In this document: in pieces, positions 7,791 to 16,760 of the stretch
How the letters are laid out: the number at the start of each line of letters is the position of its first letter
Position numbering within the stretch: the stretch's first letter is position 1
Assembly: GCA_024304855.1 (NCBI GenBank)
Contig: JAMWZG010000010.1
Location: 1-35,502, forward strand
Direction: 5' to 3'
DNA length: 35,502 bases
Origin: Paracoccaceae bacterium
Lineage (GTDB): Bacteria > Pseudomonadota > Alphaproteobacteria > Rhodobacterales > Rhodobacteraceae
The notes under the pieces: model-generated
What the model was told of the DNA's origin: nothing
What the model saw: only the letters and a program-made list of their open reading frames with translations
Database searches by the model: none
Program-made: the position numbers and the translations under genes

Positions 7791-9730
7791 GACGCAATCC
7801 CAAGGACAGCGCCGACTCGGCCCGCCGGATCACCCGGCGCGGGCTGGTCATGGGGGGCTCGATGCTGGCCTTCATGGGCGTCCTTGGCCTCAGGATGCGG
7901 TATATGCAGGTCGAGCAGGCCGACCAGTTCCGCGTTCTGGCCGAGGAGAACCGCATCAGCATCCGGCTGATCGCCCCGGCCCGCGGCCAGATCTATGATC
8001 GTAACGGTGCGGTGATTGCCGAGAACCAGCCCAGCTATCGCATCATCATGGTGCGCGAGGATGCGGGCGACATCGACATGGTGATGCGGCGTCTGGCGAT
8101 GTTGATCGACCTGAGCCCGGAGGATCAGGAACGCGCATTGGAGGAGATGCGCGAAAGCCGGGGCGACACGCAGGTGACGGTGGCGGACCGTGTCAGCTGG
8201 GATGACATCTCCAAGGTGGCGATCAATGCCCCTGCCCTGCCCGGCGTGACGCCCGAGGTGGGTCTGTCGCGGTTCTATCCCACGGGGCCGGATTTCGCCC
8301 ATGTGATCGGCTATGTCGGACCCATCAGCGATTACGATCTGTCCAAGATCGAAAACCCGGATCATTTGCTGCGCATCCCGCGCTTTCAGATCGGCAAGGT
8401 CGGGCTTGAGGCGCGGCAAGAAGAGGTGCTGCGCGGCAAGGCGGGCACCAAACGTGTCGAGGTCAATGCCGCCGGTCGCGTGATGCGCGAGCTGGACCGG
8501 CAGGAGGGCAAGGCCGGGGCGAATATCCAGTTGACGGTGGACAATGCCCTGCAAAGCTATGTGCAGGCGCGGCTGGCGGGCGAAAGCGCAGCTGCGGTGG
8601 TCATGGATTGCGAGACCGGCGATCTGCTGTCCATCGCCTCGGCCCCGAGCTTTGATCCCAACCTGTTCGTGCGCGGCATCTCGGTTTCGGATTACGCGCT
8701 TCTGACCGAGAACAACTATCGCCCGCTGGCCAATAAATCGGTGCAGGGCCTCTATCCGCCGGGGTCCACCTACAAGATGGTGACGGTTCTGGCCGCGCTG
8801 GATGCCGGTGTGATCACGCCCGAGGAAACGGTCTGGTGTCCGGGTCATCTGGATGTGTCGGATCGCCGCTTTCATTGCTGGAAGCGGGCCGGGCACGGGC
8901 ATATGAACCTTGAGACGGCGCTGCGGGAAAGCTGCGATGTCTATTACTACGATCTGGCGCTGAAGGTGGGGATCGACGCGATGTCGGCAATGGCCGAAAA
9001 GCTGGGCATCGGCGTGCGCTTCGATCTGCCGATGTCGGCGGTGGCGCGCGGGCGGGCCCCCACGCGAGAGTGGAAGCGGGAAGCCTTCGATCAGGAGTGG
9101 CGCGTCGGTGATACGGTCAACGCCTCGATCGGGCAGGGTTATGTGCTGACCTCGCCGCTGCATCTGGCGGTGATGACGGCGCGGCTGGCGGTCGGGCGCA
9201 AGGTCGAGCCGCGTCTGATCCGCAGCATTGACGGGGTCGAGCAGCCGGTTGTGGCGGCCGAGCCGCTGGGCTTCAACGAGAACCATATGCGCGCGATCCG
9301 CCGCGCCATGTTCGAGGCGACAAACAACCGGCGCGGCACGGCCTATGGCAGCCGTATCATCACGGATGGCTATCGCATGGCGGGCAAGACCGGCACCAGC
9401 CAGGTCCGCAACATCACCGCCGCAGAGCGCGCGCGGGGTGTGATCCGCAACGAGGATCTGCCTTGGGAACGGCGCGACCATGCGCTGTTCGTGAACTACG
9501 CCCCTTACGACAACCCGCGCATCGCGGTGGCTGTGGTCGTGGAACATGGTGGCGGCGGCTCTGCCGTGGCGGCCCCGGTGGCGCGCGACATCACGCTTCA
9601 GGCGCTCTATAACGGTGATCCGCCGCTGGATGCCTATCCCGAGGCGGAACGGTCCCGCGCGCAGGCGCTTCAGGAACGGCTGCGGCGCGAAAGAGAGCCG
9701 GTGCTGCGCCCCGGACAGGACCGCGCATGA
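7787..9730 (+). CDS. mrdA: Penicillin-binding protein 2 (elongasome transpeptidase)
   Basis: Class B PBP that cross-links peptidoglycan during cell elongation, working with RodA. The 647-residue protein has a short basic N-terminus, one membrane anchor (about residues 23-38), the PBP dimerisation domain beginning near IAPARGQIYDRNG, and a C-terminal transpeptidase domain. The active site is complete: STYK with nucleophile Ser327, the second motif SCD at about 382, and KTGTS beginning at about 534. The ATG overlaps the mreD stop as ATGA, and the gene ends with another ATGA into rodA. Length is normal. Confidence 0.96.
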   Translation: MRRNPKDSADSARRITRRGLVMGGSMLAFMGVLGLRMRYMQVEQADQFRVLAEENRISIRLIAPARGQIYDRNGAVIAENQPSYRIIMVREDAGDIDMVMRRLAMLIDLSPEDQERALEEMRESRGDTQVTVADRVSWDDISKVAINAPALPGVTPEVGLSRFYPTGPDFAHVIGYVGPISDYDLSKIENPDHLLRIPRFQIGKVGLEARQEEVLRGKAGTKRVEVNAAGRVMRELDRQEGKAGANIQLTVDNALQSYVQARLAGESAAAVVMDCETGDLLSIASAPSFDPNLFVRGISVSDYALLTENNYRPLANKSVQGLYPPGSTYKMVTVLAALDAGVITPEETVWCPGHLDVSDRRFHCWKRAGHGHMNLETALRESCDVYYYDLALKVGIDAMSAMAEKLGIGVRFDLPMSAVARGRAPTREWKREAFDQEWRVGDTVNASIGQGYVLTSPLHLAVMTARLAVGRKVEPRLIRSIDGVEQPVVAAEPLGFNENHMRAIRRAMFEATNNRRGTAYGSRIITDGYRMAGKTGTSQVRNITAAERARGVIRNEDLPWERRDHALFVNYAPYDNPRIAVAVVVEHGGGGSAVAAPVARDITLQALYNGDPPLDAYPEAERSRAQALQERLRREREPVLRPGQDRA

Positions 9731-10866
9731 GTTATCTTGAGTATACCGTCAAGACGGTGCCTTCGGGTATCCGCAAGGTTCTGTATCTGAACTGGCCGAT
9801 CGTGCTTTTGCTGGTCGCTGTGGCCAGTGTCGGGTTTCTGATGCTCTATTCCGTGGCCGGCGGATCGTTCACCCGCTGGACCGAGCCGCAGATGCAGCGT
9901 TTCGGTCTGGGACTGGTGGTGATGTTCATCGTCGCGATGGTGCCGATCTGGTTCTGGCGCAACATGGCGGCGCTGGCCTATCTGGTGTCGTTGCTGCTGC
10001 TGCTGGCGGTCGAATTCTTCGGTGCCACAGGCGGTGGGGCGCAACGGTGGATCGACCTGGGTTTCATGCGGTTGCAGCCGTCGGAACTGGCCAAGGTCAC
10101 GTTGGTGATGTTTCTGGCCGCCTATTATGACTGGCTGCCGATGAAGAAAGTCTCGCATCCGTTCTGGGTGGCGGTGCCTGTCTTCTTTATCCTGCTGCCG
10201 ACGGCACTGGTCCTGACGCAGCCCGATCTGGGCACGGCGTTGCTGCTGATTTTCGGCGGGGCGGGGCTGATGTTCGTGGCCGGGGTGCATTGGGGATATT
10301 TCGCCGCGGTCTTTGCCAGCGGTATCGGCATCGTGGCGGCGGTCTTTCAGTCGCGTGGCACGTCTTGGCAATTGCTCAAGGATTATCAGTATCGGCGGAT
10401 CGACACGTTCCTTGATCCGTCCCAAGATCCGCTGAACGCGGGCTATCACATCACGCAGGCCAAGATCGCACTGGGATCTGGCGGCTGGACGGGGCGGGGT
10501 TTCATGCAGGGCACGCAAAGCCGTCTGAACTTCCTGCCTGAAAAACACACCGACTTCATCTTCACGACATTGGCCGAGGAGTTCGGCTTTATCGGCGGTG
10601 TATCCCTGCTGGGGCTTTACGCGCTGATCATCGTGTTCTGCGTGGCCACGGCGCTGTCCAACAAGGACCGCTTTTCATCCCTGCTGACGCTGGGGATCGC
10701 GCTGACGTTTTTCCTCTATTTTGCGGTGAACATGTCGATGGTGATGGGGCTGGCCCCGGTCGTCGGCGTGCCGCTGCCGCTGGTCAGCTATGGCGGATCG
10801 GCGATGCTGGTGCTGATGGTTGCCTTTGGCCTTGTCCAAAGCGCGCATATCCACAAGCCCCGCTGA
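9727..10866 (+). CDS. rodA: Peptidoglycan glycosyltransferase RodA (SEDS family)
   Basis: SEDS-family polymerase that builds glycan strands for side-wall growth from lipid II, in complex with PBP2. The 379 residues contain about ten membrane segments. Recognisable signatures are WIDLGFMRLQPSELAKV, LTQPDLGTALLL, LPEKHTDFIFTTLAEEFGF and the C-terminal PLPLVSYGGSAML. The ATG overlaps the mrdA stop as ATGA. It is the last clear morphogene of the operon; a hydroxyacid dehydrogenase gene follows after 30 bp. Confidence 0.96.
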   Translation: MSYLEYTVKTVPSGIRKVLYLNWPIVLLLVAVASVGFLMLYSVAGGSFTRWTEPQMQRFGLGLVVMFIVAMVPIWFWRNMAALAYLVSLLLLLAVEFFGATGGGAQRWIDLGFMRLQPSELAKVTLVMFLAAYYDWLPMKKVSHPFWVAVPVFFILLPTALVLTQPDLGTALLLIFGGAGLMFVAGVHWGYFAAVFASGIGIVAAVFQSRGTSWQLLKDYQYRRIDTFLDPSQDPLNAGYHITQAKIALGSGGWTGRGFMQGTQSRLNFLPEKHTDFIFTTLAEEFGFIGGVSLLGLYALIIVFCVATALSNKDRFSSLLTLGIALTFFLYFAVNMSMVMGLAPVVGVPLPLVSYGGSAMLVLMVAFGLVQSAHIHKPR

Positions 10867-10896
10867 TTTTCCCTGAACCGACCGGAAGGCCAAGAC

Positions 10897-11829
10897 ATGA
10901 CCGTGAATATCCTGTTTGCCGCAAAGCCCGACAGCTGGGCCGCCTATGAGGCCCCGCTGACCACCGCACTGGCCGAGGTGGGGGTCAAAGCCAATCTGTC
11001 GCGCGAGATGGCGCCGGATCAGGTGGATTACATCGTCTATGCGCCCAACAGCACGGTGCAGGATTTCACCCCCTATACGCGCTGCAAGGCGGTGCTGAAT
11101 CTCTGGGCGGGGGTCGAGCATGTGGTGGGCAACACGAGTTTGACGCAGCCCTTGGCGCGGATGGTGGATCACGGGCTGACGCAGGGCATGATGGAATGGG
11201 TGACGGGCCACAGCTTGCGGCATCATCTGGGGATGGACCGGCATATTCGCGGGCTGCACGGTGTCTGGGACAAGCATGTGCCACCGCTGGCCGAAGACCG
11301 GAAGGTGACGGTTCTGGGCCTTGGCGCCTTGGGGTCGGCCTGTGCGCAGGCCCTGGCGGGCCTGGGGTTTGACGTGACCGGATGGAGCCGCAGCCCGCGC
11401 GATGTGGCGGGGGTGCGCTGCCTGCATGGTGACGAGGGGCTGACGCAGGCCTTGTCGCGTGCCGAGATCGCGGTGCTGCTGCTGCCCCTGACGGCGGCGA
11501 CCGAGAACCTGCTGAATGCGGCGCGTCTGGCGCTGATGCCGCGCGGGGCGGTGATCCTGAACCCCGGCCGGGGCGCGCTGATCGACGATGCGGCGCTGCT
11601 GGCCGCGCTGGACAGCGGGCAGATCGGCCATGCCACGCTGGATGTGTTCCGGGTCGAACCCCTGCCCGCGGATCATCCGTTCTGGGCGCATCGGTCGGTC
11701 ACGGTCACGCCGCATATCGCATCCGAAACGCGGCCCGCCTCAGCCTCGCGCGTGATCGCCGAAAACGTCCGGCGGGGCGAGGCGGGTGAGCCTTTTCTGC
11801 ATCTGGTGGATCGCAAGCTCGGCTATTGA
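10897..11829 (+). CDS. ghrA: Glyoxylate/hydroxypyruvate reductase (D-2-hydroxyacid dehydrogenase)
   Basis: A 310-residue D-isomer-specific 2-hydroxyacid dehydrogenase, most like GhrA, which reduces glyoxylate and hydroxypyruvate with NADPH. The Rossmann motif VLGLGALGSACAQAL is in the middle, followed by WSRSPRD, a sequence favouring NADPH. LNPGRGALIDD and TLDVFRVEPLPADHPFW are family signatures, and the catalytic His lies in TPHIAS. It lies 30 bp after rodA with AAGG before its ATG, so it is probably co-transcribed with the mre operon, although no functional link is known to me. Substrate specificity is inferred from the family. Confidence 0.85.
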   Translation: MTVNILFAAKPDSWAAYEAPLTTALAEVGVKANLSREMAPDQVDYIVYAPNSTVQDFTPYTRCKAVLNLWAGVEHVVGNTSLTQPLARMVDHGLTQGMMEWVTGHSLRHHLGMDRHIRGLHGVWDKHVPPLAEDRKVTVLGLGALGSACAQALAGLGFDVTGWSRSPRDVAGVRCLHGDEGLTQALSRAEIAVLLLPLTAATENLLNAARLALMPRGAVILNPGRGALIDDAALLAALDSGQIGHATLDVFRVEPLPADHPFWAHRSVTVTPHIASETRPASASRVIAENVRRGEAGEPFLHLVDRKLGY

Positions 11830-11844
11830 CCGCCGCGTGACGGC

Positions 11845-12639
11845 CTAGCGCAGCCGGGGTGGCTTTGCGGGATCGGAGCCGGGGGCCATGCGCAGAACCT
11901 CCTGCACGGCCTCGGCCGGTTGCGGCAGGTCATAGCGCAGACCGTGCTGGGCCAGACGCGCCGCCATCGGCTCGGCCGCGCGGAAAAAGGCGACATCCAG
12001 CGCCCCGGCTTCGATCCCCGAGAAGGTCAGCGCCTCGGCCACGGCGCGGGCCAGTGACCCTTGGGCGCCGGGGGCCGCGTCCACGAAGGCCAGCATATGC
12101 CCCTTGCCGCCTTCTTCATAGGTGACGCCCAGCAGATAGGCGGCATCGGCAAGACCTGCGGCGCTGGCCAGTTTCGTGTCCAGTGCGGTCAGCAGGCGCT
12201 CGGGCAGGCCGCGCGGGCTGGACAGCGCCTCGATCCGCGCCTCGGCCTCGGACGGGGCGTTGCCAAGGGTGCCGGCCAGCCAGGTCACCGCCTCGGGCGG
12301 GATCAGGATCGAGGACGGGGCAACGTCCAGATTGACACCCATGCCGATCCCCTGTTCAGCCAGAAGCCCCGCGATCACCCGTCCCGACAAGGCGGCATAG
12401 GGCGCCGGTTTGCCCACGAACTGCGCCAGACGGTCATCGCGGTCGAAGACCAGCACGAAACTGGCGTCACCCAGGTCAAAGACCTCGGGCGTGATATTGT
12501 CGCCCTGCGCCTCCTCGGACAGCAGCAGGAACATCTCGGAATCCGCAAGCCGTTCGTAGAAGCGCAGCCGTGCCGCGTCATCGGCGGGAGCGGCCTCCAT
12601 CGCGGCATGGGCGGTATCAAGCGGGGTCAGGTCGGTCAT
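11845..12639 (-). CDS. SseB-like protein
   Basis: A 264-residue cytosolic protein with an N-terminal SseB domain (about residues 20-130). The core VFDLGDASFVLVFDRDDRL, VGKPAPYAALSGR and LIPPEAVTWLAGTL agrees with the family. SseB domains occur in proteins of unclear function; in E. coli SseB is tied to enhanced serine sensitivity and rhodanese. The C-terminal half is less conserved. No signal peptide or membrane segment. Its start overlaps the 3' end of the uracil-DNA glycosylase gene by 23 bases, so the two are probably one transcript. It converges with ghrA across a 15-bp gap. Confidence 0.75.
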   Translation of the reverse strand: MTDLTPLDTAHAAMEAAPADDAARLRFYERLADSEMFLLLSEEAQGDNITPEVFDLGDASFVLVFDRDDRLAQFVGKPAPYAALSGRVIAGLLAEQGIGMGVNLDVAPSSILIPPEAVTWLAGTLGNAPSEAEARIEALSSPRGLPERLLTALDTKLASAAGLADAAYLLGVTYEEGGKGHMLAFVDAAPGAQGSLARAVAEALTFSGIEAGALDVAFFRAAEPMAARLAQHGLRYDLPQPAEAVQEVLRMAPGSDPAKPPRLR

Positions 12640-13231
12640 CCATCACTCTCCGGACAGCGGCGCGCAGCGCGGGCAGAACCTCGGCATCGAACCACGGATT
12701 TTTGCGAAGCCAAGCGGTATTGCGCCAGGACGGGTGAGGCAAGGGGAAAACCCCGGGGCCATGTTCGCGCCATGCGGCCACGGTCTGTGCGACGGGCTGC
12801 CGCGTGCCCAGATGCCAGCGATGGGCGTGACCACCCACCAGAACGCGCAGACGCAGAGAGGGAAGCGCGGCCATGACCTCTGCGTGCCATGTGCGCGCGC
12901 AAATGGGGGGCGGAGGCAGGTCGGCCCCCTTGGCGTCATAGCCCGGAAAGCAAAAGGCCATGGGCACGATGGCGACGCGGTCACGGTCATAGAATTCATC
13001 CGGGGTCAGTCCCAGCCAGTCCCGCAACCTGTCGCCCGAGGGATCGTTGAAAGGGCGGCCCGACTGATGCACCCGCATCCCCGGCGCCTGGCCCGCAATC
13101 AGCAGCCGGGCGCCGGGGCGGAACCAGACAACCGGGCGCGGGCTGTGGGCGGTGGCTGTGGCCGCAAACCGCGCCGCGCAGAGGCGGCAGGCGTCGATCC
13201 GGCGCGACAGGGTCAAGGCAGAGGCATCCAT
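12617..13231 (-). CDS. Uracil-DNA glycosylase family protein with 4Fe-4S ligands
   Basis: A 204-residue member of the uracil-DNA glycosylase superfamily, expected to remove deaminated bases from DNA. Visible motifs are LLIAGQAPGMRVHQSGRPF (the water-activating loop region) and PLPHPSWRN (the HPS DNA-intercalation motif). Cysteines at 15, 18, 94 and 111 have the CX2C...CX16C spacing of the 4Fe-4S family 4/5 enzymes. I chose ATG 13231 because it leaves the usual short N-terminus before the first Cys pair; a GTG at 13282 would add 17 residues. Substrate range is not certain, since the loop differs from the GEPG of classical family 4. It is upstream of, and overlaps, the sseB-like gene. Confidence 0.82.
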   Translation of the reverse strand: MDASALTLSRRIDACRLCAARFAATATAHSPRPVVWFRPGARLLIAGQAPGMRVHQSGRPFNDPSGDRLRDWLGLTPDEFYDRDRVAIVPMAFCFPGYDAKGADLPPPPICARTWHAEVMAALPSLRLRVLVGGHAHRWHLGTRQPVAQTVAAWREHGPGVFPLPHPSWRNTAWLRKNPWFDAEVLPALRAAVRRVMDDRPDPA

Positions 13232-13309
13232 GGAAGTCAGCCTATCACGCGGGCGGGCGGGGTCCAGCAGCAGGCAGGCCACATGACACGCGAGGCGCTG
13301 AGAGAGGGC

Positions 13310-13339
13310 TTGGTGATCCGGGCTACCGTAAGCTATAGT
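13310..13339 (+). promoter_or_regulatory. Candidate promoter of the capsule operon
   Basis: TTGGTG (13310-13315) and TATAGT (13334-13339) are 18 bp apart in the 246-bp gap between the divergent glycosylase gene and the kpsT-like gene. It would give a 5' leader of about 130 bases. The -10 matches 5/6 and the -35 only 3/6. A TTAAC element (13428-13432) lies further downstream. Confidence 0.35.
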
Positions 13340-13477
13340 TTCCGCGCGGATGACATAAATTTGCCGCGAAAGTTTGTGAAGTGACAGCGGTGGCTCGACA
13401 TGCGCCCAAAGCCATTGCTAAGTGCGAGTTAACACAACCCCGCTAAGAGGGTGGGCAGGAGCAGACCGGAGCGTTGA

Positions 13478-14137
13478 ATGCTCGAATTCGATAACGTCAG
13501 CAAGTCCTTCTGGACGGGGATGCAGCGCAAGGTGATCCTCGATAGGGTCAGCTTTCGCGTCGAACTGGGCAAATCGCTGGGCATTCTGGCACCGAATGGC
13601 ACCGGCAAGACGACATTGATCAACATGATGGCCGGGCTTGAGAAACCTGACGAGGGGTTCATCCGCCGCGAAGCAAGGATCAGCTTTCCGCTGGGTTTCA
13701 TGGGTGGCGTCGTCTCTCGCGTGTCCGCGGTCGAGAACAGCCGCTATATCGCGCGGCTTTACGGGCTGGACCCCGACTATGTCGAGGCGTTCTGCCGCTG
13801 GCTGTGCAATCTTGGCGAATATTTCGAACAACCGCTGGGCACCTATTCCTCGGGGATGCGGGCGCGGTTTTCCTTTGCGCTGATGCTGGCGCTGGATTTC
13901 GACATCTATCTGATCGACGAGGGGATGCCATCCTCGACCGATGCGGAGTTCAACCGCAAGGCCGGAGAGATCCTGCGCGAAAGGCTGCGCAATACGACCG
14001 TGATCATCGTCTCGCACCAGCCGCAGGTGCTTGAGAAATTCGCCCGCTCTGCCGCCGTGTTGATGGACGGCAAGTTGCATATGTTTGACACCTTGGAAGA
14101 AGCGAAAGAGCTGTATGATTACGAAACCCAAGGCTAG
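13478..14137 (+). CDS. kpsT: Polysaccharide-export ABC transporter ATP-binding protein (KpsT-like)
   Basis: ATPase of an ABC-2 exporter for capsule or similar surface polysaccharide. The 219-residue protein has Walker A in LAPNGTGKTT (about residues 45-54), the signature YSSGMRARFSFAL typical of KpsT-type ATPases, Walker B in FDIYLIDEG, and the switch His in TVIIVSHQ. Length is normal. It starts the operon kpsT-kpsE-kdsA-pgm and overlaps the next gene by 23 bases. The permease partner (KpsM) is not in this window; the gene on the other side is unrelated and in the opposite direction. Confidence 0.88.
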   Translation: MLEFDNVSKSFWTGMQRKVILDRVSFRVELGKSLGILAPNGTGKTTLINMMAGLEKPDEGFIRREARISFPLGFMGGVVSRVSAVENSRYIARLYGLDPDYVEAFCRWLCNLGEYFEQPLGTYSSGMRARFSFALMLALDFDIYLIDEGMPSSTDAEFNRKAGEILRERLRNTTVIIVSHQPQVLEKFARSAAVLMDGKLHMFDTLEEAKELYDYETQG

Positions 14138-15896
14138 GAAATTCCGCATCAGGCGCAGCCTGACCGAGGCATTCTCTGGGGTCGAGCAAGAGCAGACCAG
14201 CACCGCGGCCGCCCCGTCGGGGCCGACACCGCTGATCCAGAACCGTGCCTTTGCGCAACGCCCCGGTGCGGCGCCGGTCGAAAGGCACGATCCTGTCAGC
14301 CACCACCGTGCGGCAGATCCGCGGGACTTGCACCCGATGCCCGATGATGCAGCACCCGACATATCCGAGCTGGTGGGCGGTGCACCCTTTACCGACGCCG
14401 GCCCCGAGATCGACGCCATCCGCCGCGAGGGTCTGACCGGGCGGCAATTGCGCATGGCGCGCCGCGTGGCGCAGAAGCATGGGCTGGCACCGACATCGGA
14501 TTTTGATGCGGTCCGCCTGCTGCGGGCCGAGGGGATTGATCCCTTCCAGCGCGCCACCATGCTGGACCTTGTCATGCCGCGCGATGACGAGGCCGAGGAG
14601 GAAGAGGCCTATGTCGCGCAGCCGGGTGCCGCGCGCGCCGCTCCGGGTGTCGTGCCGGGCGCGACACCGATCGGGCGTGTGCAACTGCCGCAGACGATGC
14701 CGGCGGGCAACCCCTATCTGCCCTCGACCGAGGTGAGCCCCTCCGAGCGACGGGCGCGGGACATCATGGACATCCAGCGGGACATTGCCCGCCGGCGGCG
14801 GCGCAAGCTGCTGCTGCTTCTGACGCGACTGACCACTTTCGTGTTCCTGCCGACGCTTCTGGCGGGGTGGTATTACTTTGCCTATGCCACGCCGATGTAT
14901 GCGACCAAATCCGAGTTCCTGATCCTTCAGGCGGATGCGCAGGGCGGTGGCGGCGGTCTGGGCGGATTGCTGAGCGGGACGCAGTTTGCGACCAATCAGG
15001 ACAGTATCGCCGTGCAATCCTACATGCAGTCGCGCGACTCGATGATACGGCTGAACGAGGATATGGGGTTCAAGGATCACTTCCGGCAGGACTGGATCGA
15101 CCCCATTCAGCGGCTGGACCCCAATGCCACGGATGAGGCGGCCTACAAGGTTTACAAGAAGAACGTGAAGATCGGCTATGATCCCACCGAAGGCGTCATC
15201 CGCATGGAAGTGATTGCCGCCGATCCGCAGATCAGCGCCGCCTTCTCCTCGCATCTGATCGACTATGCCGAGGAACGTGTGGACGAGTTGTCGCGGCGCA
15301 AACGCGAGGATCAGATGCGCGATGCCCGCGCCAGTCTTGAGCAGGCCAAGGCCGAACGGCGCGAGGCGCAGGAACGGCTGGTGAAACTTCAGGAAGGCAC
15401 GATCCTTGACCCTCAGGGCGAGATTGCCAGCATCCGCGCGCTGATCAATGCCGTTGAAATGCAGGTGCAGGAAAAGGAACTGGCCCTCAATTCGCAGCTG
15501 AACAACGCCCGTCCCAATGCCGCGCGGGTGGATGCGCTGCGCTCTGAGGTGCGATTGCTGCGTGAGGATCTGGAACGGCAGAACCGGCGTCTGACCAACG
15601 CGACCGAAGGGCAGAACTCGCTGGCCGCGATCACGGCACAGATCCAGATGGCGCAGGCCGATCTGGCGACGGCGGATCTGTTTTTGCAATCCGCACTCCA
15701 GAACGAGAAACAGACCGAGCTTGAGGCGAACCGTCAGGTGCGTTACCTGACCACCAGCGTGCGACCCGTGGCCCCGGACGAACCGACCTATCCGCGTGCG
15801 TTCGAGAATACGATCCTGGCCTTCCTCATCTTCTCGGGAATTTATCTGATGATTTCACTGACCGCCTCGATCCTGCGCGAACAGGTCTCTAGCTGA
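14115..15896 (+). CDS. kpsE: Capsule polysaccharide export inner-membrane protein (KpsE-like)
   Basis: A 593-residue polysaccharide co-polymerase/export protein bridging inner membrane and periplasm. The first 230 residues are a charged, partly low-complexity cytoplasmic region holding one conserved-looking helical block (GLTGRQLRMARRVAQKHGLA). Membrane segment 1 is at about 233-258 (TTFVFLPTLLAGWYYFAYA). A long periplasmic part follows with a coiled coil at about 400-530 (EQAKAERREAQERLVKLQ), and membrane segment 2 at about 566-586 (TILAFLIFSGIYLMISLTAS), close to the C-terminus. Two-membrane-segment topology with a coiled coil is that of KpsE/Wzz proteins. Typical KpsE is about 380-400 residues, so the N-terminal extension is the odd part. 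ATG 14115 lies inside the end of kpsT. Confidence 0.82.
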   Translation: MITKPKARKFRIRRSLTEAFSGVEQEQTSTAAAPSGPTPLIQNRAFAQRPGAAPVERHDPVSHHRAADPRDLHPMPDDAAPDISELVGGAPFTDAGPEIDAIRREGLTGRQLRMARRVAQKHGLAPTSDFDAVRLLRAEGIDPFQRATMLDLVMPRDDEAEEEEAYVAQPGAARAAPGVVPGATPIGRVQLPQTMPAGNPYLPSTEVSPSERRARDIMDIQRDIARRRRRKLLLLLTRLTTFVFLPTLLAGWYYFAYATPMYATKSEFLILQADAQGGGGGLGGLLSGTQFATNQDSIAVQSYMQSRDSMIRLNEDMGFKDHFRQDWIDPIQRLDPNATDEAAYKVYKKNVKIGYDPTEGVIRMEVIAADPQISAAFSSHLIDYAEERVDELSRRKREDQMRDARASLEQAKAERREAQERLVKLQEGTILDPQGEIASIRALINAVEMQVQEKELALNSQLNNARPNAARVDALRSEVRLLREDLERQNRRLTNATEGQNSLAAITAQIQMAQADLATADLFLQSALQNEKQTELEANRQVRYLTTSVRPVAPDEPTYPRAFENTILAFLIFSGIYLMISLTASILREQVSS

Positions 15897-15897
15897 C

Positions 15898-16731
15898 ATG
15901 AAAACTGTTTCCATCGGAGCCTTGAGCGTCGGCAATGACGCGCCTTTGACGGTCATCGCAGGACCGTGCCAGCTGGAGAGTGCGGATCATGCCCTGATGA
16001 TCGCCTCCCGGATGCAGGAGATCTGCGCCAAAGCCGGGGCGCAGTTCATCTTCAAGGCCAGCTATGACAAGGCGAACCGCACCTCTGTCGCGGGGCGGCG
16101 CGGTCTGGGTCTGGATGAGGGGCTACGCGTGTTGCAGCGGGTCAAGGACAGCCTGTCCGTCCCGGTCCTGACCGATGTGCATAACGAAGGGCAATGCGCC
16201 CCGGCCGCCACGGTCTGCGACGTGCTGCAAATCCCCGCCTTCCTGTGCCGCCAGACGGATCTTCTGCTGGCCGCCGGGCAGACGGGGGCCGCGATCAACG
16301 TCAAGAAGGGGCAGTTTCTGGCCCCATGGGACATGCCCAATGTGATCGACAAGATCGAAAGCACGGGCAACACGCGCATCCTTCTGACGGAGCGCGGCAC
16401 CTCCTTTGGTTACAACACGCTGGTTGCCGACATGCGCGCCCTGCCCCAGATGGCGGCGACCGGCTATCCTGTTGTGATGGACGCCACCCATTCCGTGCAG
16501 CAGCCCGGCGGCAAGGGGGGATCCAGCGGCGGTCAGCGGGAATTTGCCCCTGTGATGGCGCGCGCGGCTGTGTCCCTTGGCATTGCGGCCGTTTTCATCG
16601 AAACCCACGAAGACCCGGACAGCGCGCCCTCGGACGGACCGAATATGATACCCCTCGACCGGATGGACGCGCTGATCCAGAGCCTGATGTCATTTGACCG
16701 GCTGGCCAAGGCCGACCCGATCCGCCTTTGA
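15898..16731 (+). CDS. kdsA: 3-deoxy-8-phosphooctulonate synthase (Kdo-8-P synthase)
   Basis: Condenses phosphoenolpyruvate with arabinose 5-phosphate to Kdo 8-phosphate, the precursor of Kdo for lipopolysaccharide and for the linker of some capsules. The 277 residues are full length. Motifs are VIAGPCQLES, FKASYDKANRTS, LTDVHNEGQC, VMDATHSVQQPGG and ETHEDPDSAPSDGPNM. Cys24 in GPC, where E. coli KdsA has Asn26, indicates the metal-dependent class. The gene starts one base after kpsE, and its stop is adjacent to the phosphohexomutase gene, so it is part of the capsule operon. Confidence 0.95.
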   Translation: MKTVSIGALSVGNDAPLTVIAGPCQLESADHALMIASRMQEICAKAGAQFIFKASYDKANRTSVAGRRGLGLDEGLRVLQRVKDSLSVPVLTDVHNEGQCAPAATVCDVLQIPAFLCRQTDLLLAAGQTGAAINVKKGQFLAPWDMPNVIDKIESTGNTRILLTERGTSFGYNTLVADMRALPQMAATGYPVVMDATHSVQQPGGKGGSSGGQREFAPVMARAAVSLGIAAVFIETHEDPDSAPSDGPNMIPLDRMDALIQSLMSFDRLAKADPIRL

Positions 16732-16760
16732 ATTCCTTTTCAGACAAGAAAGACCGCACC

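Noticed and set aside
6525..9547. Long minus-strand frames (418 and 615 codons) opposite mreC, mreD and mrdA
   Set aside because: Rich in Arg, His, Pro and Gln with no motif; produced by third-position GC of the genuine genes on the plus strand.
13428..13447. CtrA box before the kpsT-like gene
   Set aside because: TTAAC is present once, but the second half-site at the correct spacing is missing.
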